This document shows, piece after piece, positions 1-10,733 of a DNA stretch of 64,000 nucleotides. Positions within the stretch are counted from its first letter, which is position 1; each line of letters begins with the position of its first letter. The stretch comes from Skeletonema tropicum (Eukaryota > Bacillariophyta > Thalassiosirophyceae > Thalassiosirales > Thalassiosiraceae), in NCBI GenBank assembly GCA_037178625.1, contig CM074128.1:124001-188000 (forward strand), written 5' to 3'. The position numbers were made by a program, and so were the translations under genes. The notes under the pieces are model-generated. The model was not told the origin of the DNA and did not search any database. It saw only the letters and a program-made list of their open reading frames with translations.

Positions 1-1147
1 TCCACCACCATAAAGCATCGTCTCTTTTTCTCCCAGACCTTCTACTCTGCATGCTTAACATCGTTCATCGATACTCCAAATCAACCTTCGTCACCTTCTT
101 TCTCGCCAGAATGGCTGTCATGTATTTTTCACTGCCCTCTACCTGCATTTTTCAGACGACGAAACAATGAGAATGCCTTGCCTTGCATTTCCCCCTTTGT
201 ACTAGCTCATTGTACAATGCACATCAAAGCTGTATAACTGCCTGTGCTATCGTCTCTCCTATTAATTGGACTTCGAAAACTACATATATCTTCAAAAAGT
301 GGACTGCAACTGGTTGCAGTTCTCTCCACAGACAGCACAGTCGCGACGAGCCCATCACTCCCAATTTAGAATATTAAGCCAGCCTTGATTAACAAAGATT
401 CGTCAATGTTCTCTAACCTCTGCACCAAGGCATTGTGGGTCCTCTTCTAATTCTGAGATGGATACATCCCCAATCCCAAAATAATAATTACCACCACACC
501 CACATGCTCGGCCAATTTGAACCAGTGTGTTGACTTGTATGAGTATATGAATATTCAGCAATAATTTACACCCCCTGAATCAGCAATCACTTCATAGTAA
601 CGTGTCGATGATTATCGAGTCGAGGAAGAGGAGCAGCAGACGAATGACCATCGAAAATAGAAGCGATAGCACGATATTCGGCCTTCGGCCGTGCCGCAGC
701 CGTTCGCTGCCAATTGCGGGCGAATGGAACGAAACGAAACACCGGCTGCACCCCGAATGTATCACGAGGTGTTAGAGAAGGGGAAAAGTTGTTGATGGCT
801 CGTCATTATTATTGTTAATGGTGTCTACTACGGCCGAAACCGTCATGGTTTGGTGATTTTTTTGATATTGTCGTACTGGTTTGGCTTTGGCTGAGAGTTA
901 GTGTGGGCTTAGTGTGGGGCTTTACCTCTAGAGAGGTTATTTCTGTGCTACGGTAAAGTAAGTATCACTGGTATTTTGAACAAGAAAAGCATCTGTGAAT
1001 GGCTGGAAAAAGTGTGGGTTGTGCTGAATACTTACTTATAATATGAATGATGTGGCCCAGACGTAACCAATCCCGCCACTAGATATCTGCTAGCGTAATG
1101 TACCTGGAAGAGAGTAAGTGGCGAGTTAGTCCAACTGAATTGATAGG

Positions 1148-1155
1148 TGACGTCA
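1148..1155. promoter_or_regulatory. TGACGTCA (CRE/bZIP-type) palindrome upstream of the IQ gene
   Basis: A perfect TGACGTCA octamer lies about 240 bp upstream of the predicted ATG and recurs in all seven units, at 1148, 6519, 11835, 17208, 22590, 27967 and 33337. TGACGTCA is the consensus site of CREB/ATF-like bZIP factors. TGACGT/ACGTCA half-sites are described as CO2/cAMP-responsive elements in diatom promoters. Half-site-like sequence (tgacgtctgatgtca) also occurs near 4863. That the octamer controls this gene is inferred only from its position and conservation, and conservation means little among near-identical repeats. Confidence 0.4.
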
Positions 1156-1393
1156 TGCCCGGTACTCGATCGCTAAAATCGCTTCAAAAAGCCACCGGCA
1201 ACCGGCAACCGGCATGCAATCATCAATCATGCCACACCCACACCCACATCTCTGTCTTCGGATAGATCAATCATGTTGCCAGCCACCGCTGTACTTCTCT
1301 GCCGCTCAATCATGGGTTCATTTACACTTGTCGCCGCTGAAGTAGCTCATATTTCAGTTTGCTTTTGCTTGCTCTTTGGTCAAACAGACTACG

Positions 1394-3100
1394 ATGGCTT
1401 CTTATTCATCGATTACAGTTGCTGGCGGCAAACGCTACAAGCAATCATCAGCCGACCGCAGTGATGCTATCTCTTCAAATGGCAATCATGGCAGCACGAA
1501 GCAGCCTCCCGCTAAGATCCAACCTTATCATTATCAAGGCATTCCCGTCAACGATGGAAAGAAAAGAAAACAGGAGGCACCTGCTAATCACTTGGGCTCC
1601 GTTTCATCACTCAGCCCTGGCATCGTTGCCTTTCAACCGCCGATCTTTAAATTTCGTGCATCGTTTGAGGTTCTTGAAAATATTCCAAACACCATCATCA
1701 ACTTCAAAAACAACAGCTTCAACTTCAACAACAACAGCAGCAGCAGCAGCAAACGTGCCGCATTTTCTGAAAGCAATTCTTCAGCAGAACCTGCTACCAA
1801 AAGAGTAAAGTCAATCATACCTACCCCTACGCAGGCAGCACCAAAGGTGTTGCGCAAGAAGAAGTGCCGCTCCTACAATGGTCGTAAAAAGAGGAGTCCT
1901 TCAGTTGATGAGAATGAAGCGTCCCCAGCGATATTTGCCTACAAAGGCAAAGCTACTAATGCAACAACTGCTCCAACTAAAGTCACAGTCACAGCTACAG
2001 CTACAGCTTCGAGGTCGAGGGCGCATGTTCCAAACAAAAAGCGCAGATCTGATGATTCAATGAATGAAATTGAAATGGGAGCACCTCTCCAAAGGAAGAA
2101 AATCGCCCAGCAACAGAGTGCCGATGAGCCAGTCCAGAGCGATGTACCAATCTTTCGTCATGGTGGTTATACAGCGGCTGCCAAGGTGGATTCCAACGCT
2201 GATATGCAGGTTGATTCCAACCAAGAAACCACCGATTACTATTGCTCTTCTTCTAGCGACGAAGATTCGCTCGCTGGTTTGTCGTTCCTTCCTGATACAC
2301 CTATGGACTATTCATCTGAATCTGACTCCGAAGAAGGTTCTCTGGAGTCCACCAGCCGCCAAGATTGGGATGCTCGTATGAGCAATGATGATGCTGCAAC
2401 GATCATTCAGGCCTTCATTAGAGGCATCAGCGCTCGCACGATGAAGCCAAGGGCCAGGCCACAAGCGGAGTTTGCTACTAATCAAGGCCAAGAATGGGAA
2501 ATGGAAGAGGAAGATGATAATCATGTTGATTATGCAGCAACATCTACTGAAGATGCATCTTCCAGCATTGAGACTGCTACTGAGGAGGAAGCCGACTTCT
2601 CGTCGCAAACATCTGGAGAAATGGAAGAGGAAGATGATAATGATGCAGATACAGCAACATCTACTGATACTACCGTGGAGGAAGCCAACGATGGCGATGT
2701 TGGTGGGGTTGTTGATGAGGATGCAATTGAGTTGGCACCTCAGGGAAAAGCTGTTGAAGAGGGTGATGAAAGAGAGGACGAAGTTGTTGCGGACAACAGG
2801 GTCCAGCCACAATTAGAGTTTGATGTGGCTCACAATACTGCCGATGAAGATGATAAAGATGCATCTTCCAGCAGCGATACTACCGTGGAGGAAGCCAACG
2901 ATGGCGATAGTGGTGCATCTCTCGAAGCGGAAGAAGTCAATGAGCAAATATCCAATGTATTGGCTCAAACCATCTCGGCAGTTGAAAGGAGGGAGAGAAA
3001 GGAGCGCTCTTATCTTCGTGAAAAAGCAAGGCTTGAATGCACATTAGATGGAGATTATTGGCGAAGGCCCACTCGTCGTCGCAAAATCGTGCGAGTGTGA
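1394..3100 (+). CDS. IQ-motif acidic, Ser-rich probable nuclear protein, array copy 1 (568 aa)
   Basis: Function not recognised. The intronless frame starts at an ATG in good context (actacgATGGCT); upstream in-frame extension has no ATG. Residues 1-240 are basic and Ser/Asn/Lys-rich, with three NLS-like clusters (KKRKQ at 56-60, RKKKCRSYNGRKKR at 154-167, NKKRR at 214-218) and a Ser tract at 115-119 encoded by AGC repeats. An exact IQ consensus, IQAFIRGISAR, sits at 338-348, which predicts calmodulin or EF-hand light-chain binding. Residues 365-510 are acidic, with internally duplicated segments (EMEEEDDN at about 369 and 409; DTTVEEANDGD at 425 and 495). Residues 515-548 are charged and may form a short helix, followed by a basic tail, RRPTRRRKIVRV. 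Nuclear location and calmodulin binding are inferred from motifs; the catalytic role is unknown and no enzyme domain is visible. Confidence 0.8.
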   Translation: MASYSSITVAGGKRYKQSSADRSDAISSNGNHGSTKQPPAKIQPYHYQGIPVNDGKKRKQEAPANHLGSVSSLSPGIVAFQPPIFKFRASFEVLENIPNTIINFKNNSFNFNNNSSSSSKRAAFSESNSSAEPATKRVKSIIPTPTQAAPKVLRKKKCRSYNGRKKRSPSVDENEASPAIFAYKGKATNATTAPTKVTVTATATASRSRAHVPNKKRRSDDSMNEIEMGAPLQRKKIAQQQSADEPVQSDVPIFRHGGYTAAAKVDSNADMQVDSNQETTDYYCSSSSDEDSLAGLSFLPDTPMDYSSESDSEEGSLESTSRQDWDARMSNDDAATIIQAFIRGISARTMKPRARPQAEFATNQGQEWEMEEEDDNHVDYAATSTEDASSSIETATEEEADFSSQTSGEMEEEDDNDADTATSTDTTVEEANDGDVGGVVDEDAIELAPQGKAVEEGDEREDEVVADNRVQPQLEFDVAHNTADEDDKDASSSSDTTVEEANDGDSGASLEAEEVNEQISNVLAQTISAVERRERKERSYLREKARLECTLDGDYWRRPTRRRKIVRV

Positions 3101-3466
3101 AGAAACAAAAGGCAGTACTTTGTCATGCAATTCTATGTTCCGTGTTCTGGTCGCTGTGTGAGTGTTGTTCAGTGCAAGTGGGGGAAGGGTAAGTAAGCTC
3201 GTGAGCGAGTGAGGATATGCAACGTGATTATGAGATATTTTGTATGGCGGATCCAAGATGTATGCTGGACGCTGTTTCTTGTCGATGGTATCAATCGTAT
3301 CCGGTGTGATCATGGCTATGTTTGCCGTTTTGAGGTTGGGCCTCCAAAAGTTCAAGTGGGACTCGAGGAAGAGTATAACTTCCATCTTATCTTCGTTGTT
3401 ATGAAGGTCAGTAACCAGGCTGACCAAGTTGGATATGGCAAGTTCTTTTATGCCTGGGTGTGAAGA

Positions 3467-3492
3467 TAGGGTTAGGATTAATCCTAACCCTA
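3467..3492. repeat. 26-bp telomere-like perfect palindrome
   Basis: About 370 bp after the IQ gene stop lies a perfect 26-bp inverted repeat, each half reading AATCCTAACCCTA or its complement. It therefore joins CCCTAA and TTAGGG telomere-type repeats head to head, and is followed by a further taacccc. Identical copies occur at 8830, 14153, 19538, 24915 and 30292. In unit 7 (about 35,664-35,690) the centre is altered to ggattaccctaacactaac and the symmetry is lost. A hairpin, a transcription end signal or a binding site for a telomere-repeat factor are possible roles; none is shown by sequence alone. Confidence 0.85.
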
Positions 3493-4377
3493 ACCCCAAA
3501 GTTAATCCCTCCTTCGCTCTGTGCGGAGGAGGTGCGAGTCCTGGTTTCTCGTGCTGATTGTTGACGAATCCATTTTGGATTAAAAGATCAGAATGCCTTG
3601 TGCATTAGAACGTATCCCTCTTCACACCCGCTGATTTATCAGCTATCCTCTCTGTGGTTTCGATTTTGCTGGTTCTGCGGGCAGTTTTTACTTTGGCGAA
3701 TGAACTTACTGGAGAATCCACACCTCTCGTTGGCAAGTATGACTTTGTTCTCCGATGGATGTTGCTTTGGTATTCAAGTCAAGAATAGTTTGGGGCATCT
3801 TTGGGTTGTTTCCGCTGGGTTTGTGGGCGTTGGATGCAATCCTTCTCGCTGGGCTTACTCACTGTCGGTTTATTGGACATGCTGATCACACACAATCACA
3901 CACACGCGACAAATGCTCAGGAATCTCCGTCTTCAACACATGACATCACTACCGACCACCGATATGCCGCATCGCAAAACTCCTTCACCTTCTTGAACAA
4001 AAAAAGACCAACGACTTCTACCTCTTCACCACTTTGGACTTACTTACAACGACTTCAAATGAAACATTGACTTGGAAAGAAAGCAAAAACTGAAAAGAAA
4101 ACAATAACAAAGCAAATCAATAAGTAGAATAAAAATAGTCAAAAAAGGAAAACCACAAATCCGACTAATTCAATCTACTTATCTCGTCTTTGAAGGCAAC
4201 ACTCGCCTCTAGTGCCCAAGCTTCTAACGAATCAACTATTTCAACGACTTTGAGAATTCGTACTACATGAGAAAACATTAAGCATTCTCAATAGGTATCG
4301 GGTGATAGCTGACATACGCACATCAAATCCCAACCAACTATCTACTCAACAGGGCACTCCCAAGACTTCATAATTCT

Positions 4378-4780
4378 CAGATCAGCTAATCAGCTATGAG
4401 GCTGTATCATCGCTTCAACATACTCAAACCGTCTGCGCAGTGCTAATGCGCTTCTATACTATCATCGCAAAGTTTAATGAGCCACTAGAAGCTCCTCATA
4501 CGCATATCGACGACGATAGATAGGATGTGGTGGACTGTCGTGCTGCGTGTCAGCCCCAATTGGACCTCTCAGATCAGCTAATCAGCCACGAGGCTGTAGC
4601 ATCGCTTCAACATACTCAAACCGTCTGCGCAGTGCTAATGTGCTTCTATACTATCATCGCAAAGTGTAATGGGCAACTAGAAGCTCCTCATATGCCATCG
4701 ACGACGATAGATAGGATGTGGTGGACTGTCGTGCTGCGGGCCAGCCCCAATTGGACCTCGCAGATCAGCTGATCAGCTAT
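4378..4780 (+). repeat. Two copies of a ~190-bp nested satellite (unit 1)
   Basis: Two imperfect tandem copies, period 192 bp here, are recognisable by the recurring words cagatcagctaatcagc, ccgtctgcgcag (4429 and 4621) and gatgtggtggactgtcgtgc. The same pair recurs in every internal unit at the corresponding place (for example from about 9738, 15063, 20447, 25824 and 31200). The first copy differs between units: units 1, 2 and 6 have 'agctatgaggctgtatc' and units 3, 4 and 5 have 'agccacgaggctgtagc'. Confidence 0.9.
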
Positions 4781-5371
4781 GAAAAGGGTGGAAACCAACA
4801 ACAGATAACCAAATCTATTCAATTGCCTTCTCTCATTGCATGCTATGTTAGCGTTCGCCTCTGACGTCTGATGTCATCACCTCACTCGATCTTGCGGCAG
4901 CTGCTCGCTGTGTAGGATAAGTCGAGTTGGGCTATATCAATCTTGCTGAGACGTATGTTGACATCTGTGATCATAATAGCAACCTTCAGCCTCCATGCTC
5001 TACTTCACCTCATCTTCACTGTGTCATCGGGTGGTACTGATACTGACCACTAATTCTATGTCTCTCTCTCTGAATTGCTATCGCTACTGCTACTCTTCGC
5101 GTAATAGGAGCAGTGGACTTCGTGATGTGGTTGTTTGCGACAAGTTGTTCCGAAATGTATCATCTATCATCATTGATAGGCCTATCTCGCAGATCTACCA
5201 ATCTGTTCCGCCCCTATCACTCCATTTCACGCAAAGAAAATGACGGAGTATGCTTATTATCATTCATCGATACTCCAAGTCAACCTGTTCCCTTTTCTTT
5301 TCTGTAAGAGTGACTTCTTGCACTTTTCATGGCGTCTCTCTTGTAGTTTCATTTGTCAAATACACCTCTTT

Positions 5372-8300
5372 TCCACCACCATAAAGCATCGTCTCTTTTT
5401 CTCCCAGACCTTCTACTCTGCATGCTTAACATCGTTCATCGATACTCCAAATCAACCTTCGTCACCTTCTTTCTCGCCAGAATGGCTGTCATGTATTTTT
5501 CACTGCCCTCTACCTGCATTTTTCAGACGACGAAACAATGAGAATGCCTTGCCTTGCATTTCCCCCTTTGTACTAGCTCATTGTACAATGCACATCAAAG
5601 CTGTATAACTGCCTGTGCTATCGTCTCTCCTATTAATTGGACTTCGAAAACTACATATATCTTCAAAAAGTGGACTGCAACTGGTTGCAGTTCTCTCCAC
5701 AGACAGCACAGTCGCGACGAGCCCATCACTCCCAATTTAGAATATTAAGCCAGCCTTGATTAACAAAGATTCGTCAATGTTCTCTAACCTCTGCACCAAG
5801 GCATTGTGGGTCCTCTTCTAATTCTGAGATGGATACATCCCCAATCCCAAAATAATAATTACCACCACACCCACATGCTCGGCCAATTTGAACCAGTGTG
5901 TTGACTTGTATGAGTATATGAATATTCAGCAATAATTTACACCCCCTGAATCAGCAATCACTTCATAGTAACGTGTCGATGATTATCGAGTCGAGGAAGA
6001 GGAGCAGCAGACGAATGACCATCGAAAATAGAAGCGATAGCACGATATTCGGCCTTCGGCCGTGCCGCAGCCGTTCGCTGCCAATTGCGGGCGAATGGAA
6101 CGAAACGAAACACCGGCTGCACCCCGAATGTATCACGAGGTGTTAGAGAAGGGGAAAAGTTGTTGATGGCTCGTCATTATTATTGTTAATGGTGTCTACT
6201 ACGGCCGAAACCGTCATGGTTTGGTGATTTTTTTGATATTGTCGTACTGGTTTGGCTTTGGCTGAGAGTTAGTGTGGGCTTAGTGTGGGGCTTTACCTCT
6301 AGAGAGGTTATTTCTGTGCTACGGTAAAGTAAGTATCACTGGTATTTTGAACAAGAAAAGCATCTGTGAATGGCTGGAAAAAGTGTGGGTTGTGCTGAAT
6401 ACTTACTTATAATATGAATGATGTGGCCCAGCCGTAACCAATCCCGCCACTAGATATCTGCTAGCGTAATGTACCTGGAAGAGAGTAAGTGGCGAGTTAG
6501 TCCAACTGAATTGATAGGTGACGTCATGCCCGGTACTCGATCGCTAAAATCGCTTCAAAAAGCCACCGGCAACCGGCATGCAATCATCAATCATGCCACA
6601 CCCACACCCACATCTCTGTCTTCGGATAGATCAATCATGTTGCCAGCCACCGCTGTACTTCTCTGCCGCTCAATCATGGGTTCATTTACACTTGTCGCCG
6701 CTGAAGTAGCTCATATTTCAGTTTGCTTTTGCTTGCTCTTTGGTCAAACAGACTACGATGGCTTCTTATTCATCGATTACAGTTGCTGGCGGCAAACGCT
6801 ACAAGCAATCATCAGCCGACCGCAGTGATGCTATCTCTTCAAATGGCAATCATGGCAGCACAAAGCAGCCTCCCGCTAAGATCCAACCTTATCATTATCA
6901 AGGCATTCCCGTCAACGATGGAAAGAAAAGAAAACAGGAGGCACCTGCTAATCACTTGGGCTCCGTTTCATCACTCAGCCCTGGCATCGTTGCCTTTCAA
7001 CCGCCGATCTTTAAAGTTCGTGCATCGTTTGAGGTTCTTAAAAATATTCCAAACACCATCATCAACTTCAAAAACAACAGCTTCAACTTCAACAACAACA
7101 GCAGCAGCAGCAGCAAACGTGCCGCATTTTCTGAAAGCAATTCTTCAGCAGAACCTGCTACCAAAAGAGTAAAGTCAATCATCCCTACCCCTACGCAGGC
7201 AGCACCAAAGGTGTTGCGCAAGAAGAAGTGCCGCTCCTACAATGGTCGTAAAAAGAGGAGTCCTTCAGTTGATGAGAATGAAGCGTCCCCAGCGATATTT
7301 GCCTACAAAGGCAAAGCTACTAATGCAACAACTGCTCCAACTAAAGTCACAGTCACAGCTACAGCTACAGCTTCGAGGTCGAGGGCGCATGTTCCAAACA
7401 AAAAGCGCAGATCTGATGATTCAATGAATGAAATTGAAATGGGAGCACCTCTCCAAAGGAAGAAAATCGCCCAGCAACAGAGTGCCGATGAGCCAGTCCA
7501 GAGCGATGTACCAATCTTTCGTCATGGTGGTTATACAGCGGCTGCCAAGGTGGATTCCAACGCTGATATGCAGGTTGATTCCAACCAAGAAACCACCGAT
7601 TACTATTGCTCTTCTTCTAGCGACGAAGATTCGCTCGCTGGTTTGTCGTTCCTTCCTGATACACCTATGGACTATTCATCTGAATCTGACTCCGAAGAAG
7701 GTTCTCTGGAGTCCACCAGCCGCCAAGATTGGGATGCTCGTATGAGCAATGATGATGCTGCAACGATCATTCAGGCCTTCATCAGAGGCATCAGCGCTCG
7801 CACGATGAAGCCAAGGGCCAGGCCACAAGCGGAGTTTGCTACTAATCAAGGCCAAGAATGGGAAATGGAAGAGGAAGATGATAATCATGTTGATTATGCA
7901 GCAACATCTACTGAAGATGCATCTTCCAGCATTGAGACTGCTACTGAGGAGGAAGCCGACTTCTCATCGCAAACATCTGGAGAAATGGAAGAGGAAGATG
8001 ATAATGATGCAGATACAGCAACATCTACTGATACTACCGTGGAGGAAGCCAACGATGGCGATGTTGGTGGGGTTGTTGATGAGGATGCAATTGAGTTGGC
8101 ACCTCAGGGAAAAGCTGTTGAAGAGGGTGATGAAAGAGAGGACGAAGTTGTTGCGGACAACAGGGTCCAGCCACAATTAGAGTTTGATGTGGCTCACAAT
8201 ACTGCCGATGAAGATGATAAAGATGCATCTTCCAGCAGCGATACTACCGTGGAGGAAGCCAACGATGGCGATAGTGGTGCATCTCTCGAAGCGGAAGAAG

Positions 8301-10733
8301 TCAATGAGCAAATATCCAATGTATTGGCTCAAACCATCTCGGCAGTTGAAAGGAGGGAGAGAAAGGAGCGCTCTTATCTTCGTGAAAAAGCAAGGCTTGA
8401 ATGCACATTAGATGGAGATTATTGGCGAAGGCCCACTCGTCGTCGCAAAATCGTGCGAGTGTGAAGAAACAAAAGGCAGTACTTTGTCATGCAATTCTAT
8501 GTTCCGTGTTCTGGTCGCTGTGTGAGTGTTGTTCAGTGCAAGTGGGGGAAGGGTAAGTAAGCTCGTGAGCGAGTGAGGATATGCAACGTGATTATGAGAT
8601 ATTTTGTATGGCGGATCCAAGATGTATGCTGGACGCTGTTTCTTGTCGATGGTATCAATCGTATCCGGTGTGATCATGGCTATGTTTGCCGTTTTGAGGT
8701 TGGGCCTCCAAAAGTTCAAGTGGGACTCGAGGAAGAGTATAACTTCCATCTTATCTCGTTGTTATGAAGGTCAGTAACCAGGCTGACCAAGTTGGATATG
8801 GCAAGTTCTTTTATGCCTGGGTGTGAAGATAGGGTTAGGATTAATCCTAACCCTAACCCCAAAGTTAATCCCTCCTTCGCTCTGTGCGGAGGAGGTGCGA
8901 GTCCTGGTTTCTCGTGCTGATTGTTGACGAATCCATTTTGGATTAAAAGATCAGAATGCCTTGTGCATTAGAACGTATCCCTCTTCACACCCGCTGATTT
9001 ATCAGCTATCCTCTCTGTGGTTTCGATTTTGCTGGTTCTGCGGGCAGTTTTTACTTTGGCGAATGAACTTACTGGAGAATCCACACCTCTCGTTGGCAAG
9101 TATGACTTTGTTCTCCGATGGATGTTGCTTTGGTATTCAAGTCAAGAATAGTTTGGGGCATCTTTGGGTTGTTTCCGCTGGGTTTGTGGGCGTTGGATGC
9201 AATCCTTCTCGCTGGGCTTACTCACTGTCGGTTTATTGGACATGCTGATCACACACAATCACACACACGCGACAAATGCTCAGGAATCTCCGTCTTCACA
9301 CATGACATCACTACCGACCACCGATATGCCGCATCGCAAAACTCCTTCACCTTCTTGAACAAAAAAGACCAACGACTTCTACCTCTTCACCACTTTGGAC
9401 TTACTTACAACGACTTCAAATGAAACATTGACTTGGAAAGAAAGCAAAAACTGAAAAGAAAACAATAACAAAGCAAATCAATAAGTAGAATAAAAATAGT
9501 CAAAAAAGGAAAACCACAAATCCGACTAATTCAATCTACTTATCTCGTCTTTGAAGGCAACACTCGCCTCTAGTGCCCAAGCTTCTAACGAATCAACTAT
9601 TTCAACGACTTTGAGAATTCGTACTACATGAGAAAACATTAAGCATTCTCAATAGGTATCGGGTGATAGCTGACATACGCACATCAAATCCCAACCAACT
9701 ATCTACTCAACAGGGCACTCCCAAGACTTCATAATTCTCAGATCAGCTAATCAGCTATGAGGCTGTATCATCGCTTCAACATACTCAAACCGTCTGCGCA
9801 GTGCTAATGTGCTTCTATACTATCATCGCAAAGTTTAATGAGCCACTAGAAGCTCCTCATACGCATATCGACGACGATAGATAGGATGTGGTGGACTGTC
9901 GTGCTGCGTGTCAGCCCCAATTGGACCTCTCAGATCAGCTAATCAGCCACGAGGCTGTAGCATCGCTTCAACATACTCAAACCGTCTGCGCAGTGCTAAT
10001 GTGCTTCTATACTATCATCGCAAAGTGTAATGGGCAACTAGAAGCTCCTCATATGCCATCGACGACGATAGATAGGATGTGGTGGACTGTCGTGCTGCGG
10101 GCCAGCCCCAATTGGACCTCGCAGATCAGCTGATCAGCTATGAAAAGGGTGGAAACCAACAACAGATAACCAAATCTATTCAATTGCCTTCTCTCATTGC
10201 ATGCTATGTTAGCGTTCGCCTCTGACGTCTGATGTCATCACCTCACTCGATCTTGCGGCAGCTGCTCGCTGTGTAGGATAAGTCGAGTTGGGCTATATCA
10301 ATCTTGCTGAGACGTATGTTGACATCTGTGATCATAATAGCAACCTTCAGCCTCCATGCTCTACTTCACCTCATCTTCACTGTGTCATCGGGTGGTACTG
10401 ATACTGACCACTAATTCTATGTCTCTCTCTCTGAATTGCTATCGCTACTGCTACTCTTCGCGTAATAGGAGCAGTGGACTTCGTGATGTGGTTGTTTGCG
10501 ACAAGTTGTTCCGAAATGTATCATCTATCATCATTGATAGGCCTATCTCGCAGATCTACCAATCTGTTCCGCCCCTATCACTCCATTTTCACGCAAAGAA
10601 AATGACGGAGTATGCTTATTATCATTCATCGATACTCCAAGTCAACCTGTTCCCTTTTCTTTTCTGTAAGAGTGACTTCTTGCACTTTTCATGGCGTCTC
10701 TCTTGTAGTTTCATTTGTCAAATACACCTCTTT
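5372..10733 (+). repeat. Tandem macrosatellite unit 2
   Basis: 5362-bp unit, almost identical to unit 1 by eye. Private features: one fewer copy of the short ggcaacc repeat upstream of the gene (near 6568), an extra t in ccattttcacgc near 10,584, and ttatctcgttg near 8755 where unit 1 has ttatcttcgttg. The spacer contains the same landmarks as unit 1 and no additional gene. Confidence 0.97.
6758..8464 (+). CDS. IQ-motif acidic probable nuclear protein, array copy 2 (568 aa)
   Basis: Open from the ATG in actacgATGGCT to TGA. Same length and Ser tract (five Ser) as copy 1. By eye only two amino-acid changes are visible, both in the N-terminal third: Phe to Val at residue 87 (KVRASF) and Glu to Lys at residue 95 (EVLKNIPN). 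The IQ motif, basic clusters and acidic repeats are unchanged. As with copy 1 the biochemical role is unrecognised. Confidence 0.8.
   Translation: MASYSSITVAGGKRYKQSSADRSDAISSNGNHGSTKQPPAKIQPYHYQGIPVNDGKKRKQEAPANHLGSVSSLSPGIVAFQPPIFKVRASFEVLKNIPNTIINFKNNSFNFNNNSSSSSKRAAFSESNSSAEPATKRVKSIIPTPTQAAPKVLRKKKCRSYNGRKKRSPSVDENEASPAIFAYKGKATNATTAPTKVTVTATATASRSRAHVPNKKRRSDDSMNEIEMGAPLQRKKIAQQQSADEPVQSDVPIFRHGGYTAAAKVDSNADMQVDSNQETTDYYCSSSSDEDSLAGLSFLPDTPMDYSSESDSEEGSLESTSRQDWDARMSNDDAATIIQAFIRGISARTMKPRARPQAEFATNQGQEWEMEEEDDNHVDYAATSTEDASSSIETATEEEADFSSQTSGEMEEEDDNDADTATSTDTTVEEANDGDVGGVVDEDAIELAPQGKAVEEGDEREDEVVADNRVQPQLEFDVAHNTADEDDKDASSSSDTTVEEANDGDSGASLEAEEVNEQISNVLAQTISAVERRERKERSYLREKARLECTLDGDYWRRPTRRRKIVRV

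Larger units (their letters stand above)
1..5371 (+). repeat. Tandem macrosatellite unit 1 (array continues to the left)
   Basis: First of seven head-to-tail units. The window opens inside the array, and unit boundaries here are set by recurrence of its first bases at 5372. Layout: spacer 1-1393, IQ-motif gene 1394-3100, spacer 3101-5371. The spacer holds no other convincing gene. It contains a GC-rich hairpin-prone patch near 678-720, a TGACGTCA site at 1148, a telomere-like palindrome at 3467, an A-rich stretch near 4070-4160, two satellite copies at 4378-4780 and a pyrimidine-rich stretch near 5260-5480. Small private differences by eye: cagacgtaacc near 1058 where other units have cagccgtaacc, and an extra 'a' in cttcaacacatg near 3932. 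Confidence 0.97.

Noticed and set aside
1273..1808. Overlapping open frames of 149-240 codons running out of phase with the 5' half of the IQ gene in most units
   Set aside because: They read Leu/Ser/His-rich translations of the same codons and end at the same relative place. Poly-Ala/poly-Thr runs are simply the AGC tract in another phase. They are shadows of the IQ gene.
3460..3500. Chromosome end / telomere
   Set aside because: Only a few TTAGGG-like words arranged as a palindrome, inside a repeated unit with continuous sequence on both sides.
3598..5750. Short frames (60-120 codons) recurring in each unit spacer
   Set aside because: They recur only because the DNA is repeated. They have no motifs, overlap each other in different phases and change length with single-base differences between units.
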